From positions 1 through 24,473 of the forward strand of contig CABUHO010000029.1 of assembly GCA_902491395.1 (NCBI GenBank): DNA of 24,473 nucleotides, read 5' to 3'. Both the position numbers and the translations under genes were made by a program. Shown here in pieces: positions 1-6,036 of the stretch. The stretch's first letter is position 1; each line of letters starts with the position of its first letter. The notes under the pieces were generated by a model that made no database searches, had not been told where the DNA came from, and saw only the letters and a program-made list of their open reading frames with translations. Origin of the DNA: an uncultured Collinsella sp. GTDB lineage: Bacteria; Actinomycetota; Coriobacteriia; Coriobacteriales; Coriobacteriaceae.

Positions 1-87
1 TCCGCACATGTACGGATGAATGTGGGAAGTGTTCGGATGAAGCTGATAATCAAGGCTCGGTTCCAGACACCCTCTTGCTATTTGAAT

Positions 88-140
88 ACAGGTATCGCTC
101 TAGCGATAGTATGTTATACTATCGCTAGAGCGATACCTGT
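88..140 (+). promoter_or_regulatory. Nested palindromic operator/promoter of the toxin-antitoxin operon
   Basis: Two 25-nt arms (88-112 and 116-140) are perfect reverse complements around a 3-nt centre. Each arm contains a smaller inverted repeat of TATCGCT, a 2-nt spacer and AGCGATA (93-108 and 120-135), so there are two dyad operators 27 bp apart. A good -10 box, TATACT, lies at 115-120 between them. The downstream gene has its AGGAG at 142-146. This layout is what an autoregulating HTH antitoxin would bind; the HTH protein at 802-1491 is the obvious candidate. The binding is inferred; the symmetry is seen directly. Confidence 0.75.
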
Positions 141-152
141 TAGGAGACTCGC

Positions 153-821
153 GTGGAACTGTGGCATGGTTCTCAGAAAATCATTGAGACTCCCCAGCTT
201 TGCCTGGGGAAAATCCATAACGACTATGGACAGGGATTCTATTGCACAGAGAGCCTCGACCTTGCAAGGGAATGGGCATGCTCGCGCGATGCCGATGGCT
301 TTGCGAATCGCTATGAACTCGATATAGCCGATCTCAAAGTTCTCGACTTGCTATCGCCGCAATATTGCGTCCTGCATTGGATAGCGTTGCTCGTTGAGCA
401 TCGTTCTTTTCGCAAAGATACCGCCATTGCCGCGGGGGCGTGCGAATATCTCCATGATCACTTTCTACCTCAGACGAGCACTTGCGACGTAATAAGGGGG
501 TGGCGTGCGGACGACTCGTACTTTAGCTATGCCAGAGCTTTTGTAAACAATACGATCACCGTCGATCAGCTTGGACGATCTATGAGGCTCGGTAACCTGG
601 GGGAGCAGATTGTGCTCAAAAGCGAGCGTGCGTTTAAGAGCATTCGTTTTGCTGGATTTGAACGTGCGCAGCAAGCTCTGTATGGTCCATTGGCCAAGGA
701 ACGAGATGAAGCGGCAAGGGCGCAGTATCGGGAGCTCCTTGCCGAAAACCCGTTTGAGGGAATACGTATCGTCGATATCATTCGAGAGGGGATGACGGGC
801 GATGACCCACGCCTACAGTGA
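153..821 (+). CDS. DUF3990-family protein, probable ADP-ribosyltransferase-like toxin
   Basis: This 222-aa protein starts at GTG 153, with AGGAG at 142-146 six bases upstream. The N-terminus reads ELWHGS, followed by DYGQGFYCTE and REWA around residues 25-41. That LxHGS ... DFGxGFYxT ... A..WA pattern is the one I know from DUF3990 proteins, which are thought to share the ADP-ribosyltransferase fold; the toxin activity itself is an inference. No signal peptide or membrane segment is visible, so it is presumably cytoplasmic. It is the first gene after a large palindromic operator, and its stop overlaps the start of the HTH gene, which is typical of a toxin and its antitoxin-regulator. The order is toxin first. 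The target is unknown. Confidence 0.75.
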   Translation: MELWHGSQKIIETPQLCLGKIHNDYGQGFYCTESLDLAREWACSRDADGFANRYELDIADLKVLDLLSPQYCVLHWIALLVEHRSFRKDTAIAAGACEYLHDHFLPQTSTCDVIRGWRADDSYFSYARAFVNNTITVDQLGRSMRLGNLGEQIVLKSERAFKSIRFAGFERAQQALYGPLAKERDEAARAQYRELLAENPFEGIRIVDIIREGMTGDDPRLQ

Positions 822-1491
822 GATGTATCTCGAGGATGCAATGAGAACGCTGGGCGAGGCGGTCGATTTTGCTCTCTGTGACCAAGGGCTGACTCCAGCC
901 GAGTTGACGGCGATCATGTCGAACGCTCTTGAGATGAAACAGTTTGAGCGCGGTATGCCTCGCGTCGTCTGCGGCATGGCGGGCGACGAGCTCGCGCGCG
1001 ATATTATCGCCCATGCGGGACTGACCCCCGTCAGATGTAGGGAGACCTATCCGTTCGACCGTTCGCCTCAGTATTGGGCGGGGTGGGTTATGGCCTATAC
1101 GCAATGGATGAGCAGCTTGGGCTTTAATAAGCTACTCGAAGTCGCTCCGCTCGATTGGATCATCGGCTCGTACCATCCGCTCCACGAGGCCTCCGAAGAT
1201 AAATTCGCCCAGATTGTCATCGAAAAATGGAACAACGCCCAGGCAGACAAAAAGGGCCTCAAGGCGGCACGAAAGGCTGCCGGACTAACGCAAAAACAGC
1301 TCGCCGCCCAATCGGGGGTTAAGCTTCGCGCCATACAACTCTACGAGCAGAACCAGCTCGACCTACGTCGCGCCTCGGTTTCCTCGGCATTGGCGCTTGC
1401 AGACACCCTAAACTGCACCATCGAAGACCTCGTCTGGCAACCGATTGCTCTGGAGTACGACTCGCAGGCTATTTCGTCTGTAAAGCTATAG
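802..1491 (+). CDS. XRE-type HTH protein with DUF3791-like N-terminus, probable antitoxin
   Basis: The protein has 229 aa. Residues about 8-70 (beginning YLEDAMRTLGEAVDFAL) resemble the small helical DUF3791-like domain often found beside DUF3990 genes. A middle part (about 75-145) carries no fold I recognise. Residues about 152-212 form a clear HTH_3/XRE domain (GLTQKQLAAQSGV, then AIQLYEQ). It overlaps the preceding toxin gene by 20 bases. ATG 802 has a GAGAGGGG stretch ten bases upstream; ATG 823, just after the toxin stop, is an alternative start that loses only seven residues. By family logic it neutralises the DUF3990 protein through its N-terminal half and represses the promoter through its HTH, binding the palindrome at 88-140. 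The fusion of both parts in one chain is seen; their roles are inferred. Confidence 0.75.
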   Translation: MTHAYSEMYLEDAMRTLGEAVDFALCDQGLTPAELTAIMSNALEMKQFERGMPRVVCGMAGDELARDIIAHAGLTPVRCRETYPFDRSPQYWAGWVMAYTQWMSSLGFNKLLEVAPLDWIIGSYHPLHEASEDKFAQIVIEKWNNAQADKKGLKAARKAAGLTQKQLAAQSGVKLRAIQLYEQNQLDLRRASVSSALALADTLNCTIEDLVWQPIALEYDSQAISSVKL

Positions 1492-1502
1492 AGGAGTCAG
1501 AC

Positions 1503-1688
1503 ATGCCTTGGAGCTATGTTCAACAAGATGACGGCGCTGATTGCGTTGCTCAAGAAGATCATTCAACTGCGCACGTGGCAAATTCAGCATCACCGATTTT
1601 GTTCGGCGGCACCACGTCAATCGACGAAGCTATTCGGCTGACCATTTCGAACATGCCCAACGCGCTCAGGCTCTTGGAGAACTCATGA
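1503..1688 (+). CDS. Small protein of unknown family upstream of doc (possible antitoxin)
   Basis: This 61-aa ORF has a textbook ribosome binding site (GAGGAG at 1491-1496, six bases before ATG 1503). Its TGA overlaps the ATG of the downstream Doc-like gene in an ATGA junction. Translational coupling to a Doc toxin is the place where a Phd antitoxin would normally sit, yet the sequence lacks the Phd N-terminal pattern. The N-terminal 30 residues are polar and the rest is a predicted short helix (IDEAIRLTISNMPNALRLLE). It could be a diverged antitoxin, a truncated remnant, or a short leader peptide. I do not recognise the family. Reality as a gene is supported by spacing and the ribosome binding site only. 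Confidence 0.5.
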   Translation: MPWSYVQQDDGADCVAQEDHSTAHVANSASPILFGGTTSIDEAIRLTISNMPNALRLLENS

Positions 1689-2200
1689 TGGCGGACACGA
1701 AGCGGGGCGCGCATCCGTTCGCGCCGCTCGTGCTCGATGATGCCGGTTCGCTCGAAGCTATGGCCGCGGCCGTGATGCGCCTGCACAGCACGCTGATGAC
1801 GGTCGGGCGCTGCCATACAACCGACGCCACAGGCGACCGGGCCGCGCTTGAGCTTGGACGCGTCGAGTCCGTGCTTGCGGGTGCATTCTGTACGATATTC
1901 GGTCAATTGCCGGCCGATCGCTTCGAAGACACCTTTGACCAGGTCACCTACGTGGCCGAGCACATGGTCAAGGACCACATCTTTGAAGACGGTAACAAAC
2001 GAACCAGCCTTGTCTTTGCGTTGTCCGTCTTAAGGTTCGCAGGCACTCCGGTCGTGCTGTCTGACAGCCCCGAACCAAAAGACAACCAGTACTACGCCTG
2101 GATCCAGGACCTCGTTTCCAGTCGCCGCACGAACAGCGAGCTAGCCGAAGAGCTGCGCTGCGGATTCGTTGCGGGCACGGGCGATCTGTCGCTCGTATAG
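1685..2200 (+). CDS. doc: Doc/Fic-family toxin (death-on-curing type)
   Basis: The open frame extends further upstream, but ATG 1685 with GGAGA at 1676-1680 is the best start and gives 171 aa, close to the usual compact Doc/Fic size. The Fic core motif HIFEDGNKRT is at residues 98-107. It matches the Doc form HxFxDxNKR and lacks the second arginine of AMP-transferring Fic enzymes (HxFx(D/E)GNGRxxR). Phage P1 Doc phosphorylates EF-Tu; the same activity here is inferred from the motif. The residue before NKR is Gly as in Fic, not Ala as in P1 Doc, so the protein sits between the two types. It is the last gene of the packed operon after a DUF3990 toxin and an HTH protein, preceded by the 61-aa ORF. 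Confidence 0.8.
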   Translation: MMADTKRGAHPFAPLVLDDAGSLEAMAAAVMRLHSTLMTVGRCHTTDATGDRAALELGRVESVLAGAFCTIFGQLPADRFEDTFDQVTYVAEHMVKDHIFEDGNKRTSLVFALSVLRFAGTPVVLSDSPEPKDNQYYAWIQDLVSSRRTNSELAEELRCGFVAGTGDLSLV

Positions 2201-2245
2201 AATCTAAGCATCCGCACGCCGGTTAATGAATTGATTGGACACCAC

Positions 2246-3034
2246 ATGGAGATCCCCAGCACCCTGTGCAGTAATGTGTACGACTTCGCGTTTTGCCCCG
2301 AGCCCTGCTACGACCGCCTTGTCGACCTCGCCGATCCCGAGGACTGGGGTCCCGGGAACCGCATCCTCAGAAACTACTTGTCGTTTTCGTTTAGCCGCGC
2401 GGTGTTCCTGACCGAGCGCGACGTGGACCAGACCGCGCCGTCCAACCTGCCGCTGGTGTTCGACGACGACCGCTGCCTATTCAACACCGGCCTGTACACG
2501 CGCCGCTACGAGACCATCTACGGTCTGTTTGAGCCCAACACCAAGCCCGACGCGCGCCAGCGCTGGTTTTTGAAGGGCTTCTTTAAGGAGAGCGACCCCA
2601 TGCTGGTCTCGTTTGAGTACCTGCCGTGCCGTGTGCGCTTTGCCGAGGACCCCTCCGAGCTGGTCTTTGACTACCGTCTGCCCATCCGCTCCAATATCGA
2701 TCACATTTTGGGCGACGAGGAGAACCTTACGCGTATTCCCGCCAGCCTGATGGGGGAAGACAACTCGCTGCTGCTGCGCCGCGCCTTTGAGGGAGCCGTC
2801 GTCGAGGCCGCCCGCCGCGCCGCCGCCAACTACACGCTCGCGGTACCGCAGTTCTACGGCGGCCGGATCCAGCTGCTGCTGCCCCTGTGCCTAACCGGCG
2901 ACAAGCCCGAACTGGCGCTGACCATCCAGCGCGAGGACGGTTTCTACGCCGCGCGCACCTGCCTCACGCTCGACATGGCTTACAACAACGCTCGACTTAT
3001 CTGCCGTCCCGAGACCTCGTGGATAAAGCGGTAA
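2246..3034 (+). CDS. DUF3825 domain protein, function unknown
   Basis: The frame encodes about 262 aa from ATG 2246; a TTG at 2231 would add five residues. The whole length looks like one DUF3825 domain: an N-terminal VYDFAF segment, ILRNYLSFSFSRA near residues 40-52, a central GLYTRRYETIYGLFEPN, and a strongly conserved end (VPQFYGGRIQLLLPLCL, then LTLDMAYNNARLI). No catalytic motif that I can name is present. The family is scattered in bacteria, often in accessory regions; I know no established function. The ribosome binding site is weak (GGA at 2237-2239). It lies 45 bases after the Doc gene but uses GC-rich codons like the main chromosome, so it may be independent of the toxin operon. Confidence 0.75.
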   Translation: MEIPSTLCSNVYDFAFCPEPCYDRLVDLADPEDWGPGNRILRNYLSFSFSRAVFLTERDVDQTAPSNLPLVFDDDRCLFNTGLYTRRYETIYGLFEPNTKPDARQRWFLKGFFKESDPMLVSFEYLPCRVRFAEDPSELVFDYRLPIRSNIDHILGDEENLTRIPASLMGEDNSLLLRRAFEGAVVEAARRAAANYTLAVPQFYGGRIQLLLPLCLTGDKPELALTIQREDGFYAARTCLTLDMAYNNARLICRPETSWIKR

Positions 3035-3122
3035 AGAACGGTTGAGCTGCTGGTTTGCTGGAAGCCTTACGTGCGATGGCGCGGCTAGCACTCACGAATT
3101 TAAAATCGAGGGCAAAAAGTTC

Positions 3123-3152
3123 TTGGTAAACCACGCGCGGCTATGATAGTAT
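3123..3152 (+). promoter_or_regulatory. Promoter of tRNA-Val
   Basis: A -35 box TTGGTA at 3123-3128 is followed by -10 candidates GATAGT (3145-3150, 16-bp spacer) or TAGTAT (3147-3152, 18-bp spacer). The A-rich run and AGTTCTTG just upstream also occur before the tRNA-Pro gene at 23602. Confidence 0.55.
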
Positions 3153-3172
3153 CTCTTTTGCCGAAAGGCGAC

Positions 3173-3247
3173 GGGCGATTGGCTCAGGGGTAGAGCATAT
3201 CCTTCACACGGATGGGGTCACAAGTTCGAATCTTGTATCGCCCACCA
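3173..3247 (+). tRNA. tRNA-Val (anticodon CAC)
   Basis: The cloverleaf closes cleanly. The acceptor GGGCGAT (3173-3179) pairs with ATCGCCC (3237-3243), the D stem is GCTC/GAGC, and the anticodon stem TATCC/GGATG holds loop TTCACAC with anticodon CAC. The T arm is ACAAG/CTTGT with loop TTCGAAT. The discriminator A and CCA are encoded (3244-3247). It reads GTG valine codons. Confidence 0.96.
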
Positions 3248-3258
3248 TCAAAAGCGCA

Positions 3259-3288
3259 GGTCAGAGGTGTTAAGCCTCTGGCCTTTTT
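3259..3288 (+). terminator. Rho-independent terminator of tRNA-Val
   Basis: A 9-bp stem GGTCAGAGG / CCTCTGGCC (3259-3267 / 3275-3283, one G-T pair) with a 7-nt loop is followed by five T residues. It starts 12 bases after the tRNA CCA. Confidence 0.85.
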
Positions 3289-3682
3289 CTATTTGATACC
3301 AAGGGTGACACCAAATTTTCGATTTTTATTAAAATGGGGTCCCGTTTTTTATTGATATTGTCTCCTTCACAATTCCTACATATTGAATATAATTTCCGTT
3401 CGTTGGCTAACTTAAAGTGACGTCACTGACCATTTTGAAAATAGCTCACGCACTCTTTCAATGAATTCTTTGCATGATTCATACGCAATTGTGGAGAAAG
3501 AGACCACTGGCTCACAGCTCGTACCAGCACATTCACATCTCGTGACAACCTTTCAACACATCCCATCCATTTTTTGGTCAGCGTTTGGTCAGCTTCCCGT
3601 ACTTACCCGCATGATGCGCCAGTAGATAATCGACATTACCCGCAATCCGCACGGCCCGCGGCCGAAACCAGGGGAGGCGCAA
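3289..3682. other. AT-rich gene-free stretch after tRNA-Val
   Basis: This ~390-nt stretch is markedly more AT-rich than its surroundings and has no ORF with a credible ribosome binding site. It contains a tandem repeat of TTTGGTCAGC at 3573-3582 and 3584-3593 (11-bp period). Its position at the 3' end of a tRNA gene suggests an integration scar, but I find no second copy of the tRNA end and no readable integrase remnant. Confidence 0.4.
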
Positions 3683-4837
3683 ATGGACGAAATCGTCTGC
3701 GCAAACACTGCATTCCGCTATTGGCGCTGCCCACCGCAGGTGCGCGATCTCTACCCGCGCCTGCCCAACTCCGAAGAAGGCTGGCGAGCCCTATCTCAAT
3801 CGCCCTTTGTAGTCGACGTCCTCAAGACGCCAGTCATCACAGCAGCATCAACACGAAGCAACCTGCATTCCGAGACAAGGCGGACCATCCGATGGAACAG
3901 CGCCTATACAGAGAAGGTTTCCATCGACACGGGTATGGGCTTTAGCGTCACAGACCCTCTTAACACGCTATTCACCATGACTCGAAACGTTTCTTCATGC
4001 GATCTCGTCCTGGCTATGTACGAGTTTTGCGGATGGTTCTCTGTTTTTAAACCATCGGCCGCTGTCGACATGGCACTTGAACAGGCAAATTCAGAAGAAG
4101 AGCATTACACCACAGAGAGTCTGCTTGAACTAGACGAAACCCAAGACGAGGCCCCGTGGAAGCGAGTCTATGCTCGGGCACACCAGAAGGACAGCGAGAA
4201 TAATCAAAGTGGGCAGCAGGATGATGGATCAGGAAATAAAGCTAACGGAAAGGGCACATCGCTCTGGATGAGAAAGCCTCTAATTGAAATAGAAGAACTT
4301 CACAAATTTGCAGCGAAGGTTAAGGGCGAAATGTGGGGAAAGCAATTCTACGAAGCCGCGCAGCAGGTAATGGGTATTGCGGCATCCCCGCTAGAAGTTG
4401 CTGGAATCATGCTGCTAAGTCATCCGAGGCGTGCCGGCGGAGCGGAGTTTAAGAACATATACGTCAACGACTTAACACCGCTGTCGAATTCAGCTCGGAA
4501 AATCGCAGGTCATAAAATCTGTTACGGCGATATCGTCATCGTAAACCCAATAACAATGAAGGCTGTGATTATCGAACTTCAAGGGGAGGTTATCCATGGA
4601 TCGGGCGCCGTGCTTGACCACGATGCCACACGAATGACAGCATTGCAAAGCATGGGATACGACGTATTTCTTGTAACCCATGACATGCTCAATAATCACG
4701 ATCAGCTTGATGCCATCATTCACAGCGTGTGTGAGCGATTGGAGTTGCGCTACAAACCAAAAACTGAAGCGATGAGATGCGCTGAGACCAGATTGCGGGC
4801 CAACGTTCTGTGCAATTGGCTTGGTATTGGTAAGTAA
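3683..4837 (+). CDS. Coriobacterial protein with PD-(D/E)xK/DUF559-like C-terminus, possible nuclease or AbiEi-like
   Basis: The 384-aa protein starts at ATG 3683 with GGGGAGG at 3671-3677. The N-terminus has an FRYWRCPP segment (about 12-19) like those I recall in large Coriobacteriia-specific families related to AbiEi/DUF559 proteins. Residues about 130-195 form a polar, acidic low-complexity linker. The C-terminal domain (about 215-370) contains CYGDIVIV with D283, then IIELQGE with E298 and Q300, then DHDATRMTALQSMGYDVFLVT. This order (acidic residue, E-x-Q/K on a strand, then D..R..L...G) is typical of the Vsr/DUF559 branch of PD-(D/E)xK nucleases. Cleavage activity is inferred. The gene is AT-richer than the housekeeping genes, stands alone between tRNA genes, and is probably acquired. 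It could equally be a regulator that has lost catalysis. Confidence 0.6.
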   Translation: MDEIVCANTAFRYWRCPPQVRDLYPRLPNSEEGWRALSQSPFVVDVLKTPVITAASTRSNLHSETRRTIRWNSAYTEKVSIDTGMGFSVTDPLNTLFTMTRNVSSCDLVLAMYEFCGWFSVFKPSAAVDMALEQANSEEEHYTTESLLELDETQDEAPWKRVYARAHQKDSENNQSGQQDDGSGNKANGKGTSLWMRKPLIEIEELHKFAAKVKGEMWGKQFYEAAQQVMGIAASPLEVAGIMLLSHPRRAGGAEFKNIYVNDLTPLSNSARKIAGHKICYGDIVIVNPITMKAVIIELQGEVIHGSGAVLDHDATRMTALQSMGYDVFLVTHDMLNNHDQLDAIIHSVCERLELRYKPKTEAMRCAETRLRANVLCNWLGIGK

Positions 4838-4887
4838 TAATGCCCAAGTGAGCATTTCTAATACTTGATATGCTGCCAGTAATTTAG

Positions 4888-5039
4888 TGCCATTTTAAAA
4901 CCATGCCGGTTTACTACGTCGGATTGAGGATGGCTTTGCACGCCGAATGCACCGCTCGTAAAACTGCAGGTAGATTGCCTGCCCGTTTTGCGAATGTAGG
5001 CGTGAGGTCGGAAATTCGGGAATCAGCGTAGTAAACCGG
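4888..5039. repeat. Inverted-repeat-bounded structured element, copy 1
   Basis: Outer arms CCGGTTTACTACG (4906-4918) and CGTAGTAAACCGG (5027-5039) are perfect reverse complements. The conserved flank TGCCATTTTAAAACCATG precedes the left arm. Inside are paired segments CACGCC / GGCGTG, AAAAC / GTTTT (4960-4964 / 4985-4989) and GCAGG / CCTGC (4966-4970 / 4978-4982), with TAGATT in the tip loop. A T-run (TCTTTTTATG) directly follows the right arm. A second, diverged copy lies at 5883-6036. No ORF is credible inside. It may be a REP-like mobile repeat or a structured RNA. Confidence 0.7.
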
Positions 5040-5045
5040 TCTTTT

Positions 5046-5262
5046 TATGAAGCGACCAGCTGGGGCGAGCTACACAAGGTTCCGTAAATTGGCCCGAAGG
5101 TGCAGAGAGGGGCTCAGACGACTCCGTCCGGCGGAAGCACCGCGGATCGCTTTGGTCTGGCCGGCGGCACCCGGGGCGCGCCCCGCGGGCTATTTCGGGC
5201 ATCGTGTGTCCCTTCGGCCCCGCGCCGTTCCACGCACCGTAAAATCTTTTCCAAAATTCTCC
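5046..5262. other. Very GC-rich spacer between element copy 1 and tRNA-Ala
   Basis: This stretch has no convincing gene. Its centre carries GGGGCGCGCCCC, a perfect 12-bp palindrome within CCCGGGGCGCGCCCCGCGGG. The equivalent spacer at copy 2 is also very GC-rich and has a strong hairpin of different sequence, while the distance from element to tRNA is almost the same (393 and 394 nt between left arm and tRNA start). Confidence 0.4.
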
Positions 5263-5291
5263 TTGCATCGGCGGGGGAGTTCCCGTATAGT
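5263..5291 (+). promoter_or_regulatory. Promoter of tRNA-Ala copy 1
   Basis: TTGCAT (5263-5268), a 17-bp spacer and TATAGT (5286-5291) form a strong sigma-70-type promoter whose -10 box ends 12 bases before the tRNA. The same hexamers and spacing precede tRNA-Ala copy 2. Confidence 0.85.
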
Positions 5292-5303
5292 ACTTTCTCG
5301 CAC

Positions 5304-5376
5304 GGGGGCGTAGCTCAGCTGGGAGAGCGCTTGACTGGCAGTCAAGAGGTCAGGGGTTCGATCCCCCTCGTCTCCA
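5304..5376 (+). tRNA. tRNA-Ala (anticodon GGC), copy 1
   Basis: The acceptor GGGGGCG pairs with CGTCTCC and includes the G3-U70 pair that marks alanine tRNAs. The anticodon stem CTTGA/TCAAG holds loop CTGGCAG with anticodon GGC, which reads GCC codons. The T arm is AGGGG/CCCCT. The 3' CCA is not fully encoded (ACCC follows). The sequence is identical to the copy at 6291-6363. Confidence 0.96.
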
Positions 5377-5391
5377 CCCGAGCTTTGAATG

Positions 5392-5420
5392 AGGCTCCAA
5401 CGCAAGTTGGGGCCTTTTTT
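5392..5420 (+). terminator. Terminator of tRNA-Ala copy 1
   Basis: A 10-bp stem AGGCTCCAAC / GTTGGGGCCT (one T-G pair) with tetraloop GCAA is followed by a T-run. The same structure follows copy 2. Confidence 0.88.
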
Positions 5421-5548
5421 CATATCTATCGATTTACGCCATGTGTTGACTGGGCAGCATCTTGGCGACATACCCATTGTTAATTACGAATATGAATGTT
5501 AATAACTTTACGTTTCTGGATAGCAAACCTAGTCTGCAGCGCCAATAA

Positions 5549-5575
5549 CAAAGAGACCGGGCGTAATGCCCGGCC
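5549..5575 (-). terminator. Terminator of the minus-strand CAT-anticodon tRNA
   Basis: Read on the minus strand, CCGGGC / GCCCGG (5557-5562 / 5568-5573) forms a hairpin with a 5-nt loop, followed by TCTCTTTGTTAT. It lies 12 bases beyond the tRNA 3' end. Confidence 0.7.
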
Positions 5576-5586
5576 TCGAAATACTC

Positions 5587-5662
5587 TGGTGGGCCCTCCG
5601 GGATTCGAACCCAGAACCCAGGGATTATGAGTCCCCTGCGCTGACCGTTGCGCCAAGAGCCC
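5587..5662 (-). tRNA. tRNA with CAT anticodon (elongator Met or Ile2)
   Basis: On the minus strand the acceptor GGGCTCT pairs with AGGGCCC (one T-G pair), the D stem is GCGC/GCGC, and the anticodon stem GGGGA/TCCCT holds loop CTCATAA with anticodon CAT. The T arm is CTGGG/CCCGG. Discriminator A and CCA are encoded. It lacks initiator features such as the three G-C pairs below the anticodon loop. Elongator Met and lysidine-type Ile2 tRNAs share this loop. The C4-G69 pair leans slightly to Ile2, but I cannot decide from sequence alone. Confidence 0.92.
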
Positions 5663-5882
5663 TTATGAACGGTGAATGCAATTCTAGCAAAGGCAACTCA
5701 GGCCTAATTTCTTCGCTTCACGTCGTGAAATACTACCATGCACGAGCAAGTCGCACAACGCAAGATCAAGTTCGATGCTAAACAACAGCTAATCTAGGCC
5801 CGTCGCAGATAAGAAGTGTTTTATAAAAAGTTAAGGCCTTAAATTCAGGGCTTCAAGACATTTCAGCGTGAAATCAACCTGA
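5663..5882. other. AT-rich intergenic stretch upstream of element copy 2
   Basis: No gene is seen. It should hold the minus-strand promoter of the CAT tRNA; TAGAAT occurs in the right orientation near 5680, with only a weak -35. A dyad TTCACG-T-CGTGAA lies at 5717-5729 and could be a protein-binding site. Confidence 0.35.
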
Positions 5883-6036
5883 TGCCATTTCAAAACCATG
5901 CTGGTTTACTACGACGGATCGGCGACCTTCGACCACCGCGTGTTCTCAGTTTACAAAACCGCAGGTAGATAGTCCGACGGTTAACGAAAAGACGTGCGTG
6001 GTCGAACATTCCAGATTCATCGTAGTAAACCGGCAT
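5883..6036. repeat. Inverted-repeat-bounded structured element, copy 2
   Basis: Outer arms ATGCTGGTTTACTACG (5898-5913) and CGTAGTAAACCGGCAT (6021-6036) pair over 16 bases with one G-T. The left flank TGCCATTTCAAAACC matches copy 1. Inside, TTCGACCAC / GTGGTCGAA (5928-5936 / 5998-6006) and AACCG / CGGTT (5957-5961 / 5978-5982) pair, enclosing CAGGTAGATAG. The inner stems differ in sequence from copy 1, while the outer arms and the GCAGGTAGAT core are conserved. Changes that preserve pairing argue for selection on structure. Confidence 0.7.

Noticed and set aside
16..327. 103-codon frame at the window start
   Set aside because: It runs through the palindromic promoter and into the DUF3990 gene in another frame, with no ribosome binding site or family resemblance.
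3413..3552. Minus-strand frame ending SKWSVTSL as a possible integrase remnant
   Set aside because: It has about 45 codons, no start, and no catalytic Arg/His/Tyr block of tyrosine recombinases, and no second copy of the tRNA-Val end was found to mark an attachment site.
3461..3625. 54-codon frame from ATG 3461
   Set aside because: It has no ribosome binding site, no recognisable sequence, and runs through the TTTGGTCAGC repeats.
5190..5477. Minus-strand ORF containing GDEGDRTPDLLTASQ
   Set aside because: It is the antisense of tRNA-Ala copy 1; this peptide is a well-known false ORF pattern produced by tRNA genes. The same applies to the longer minus-strand frame at 5946-6626 over copy 2.
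5566..5781. Plus-strand ORF with RDSNPEPRDYESPALT
   Set aside because: It is the antisense translation of the minus-strand CAT-anticodon tRNA.
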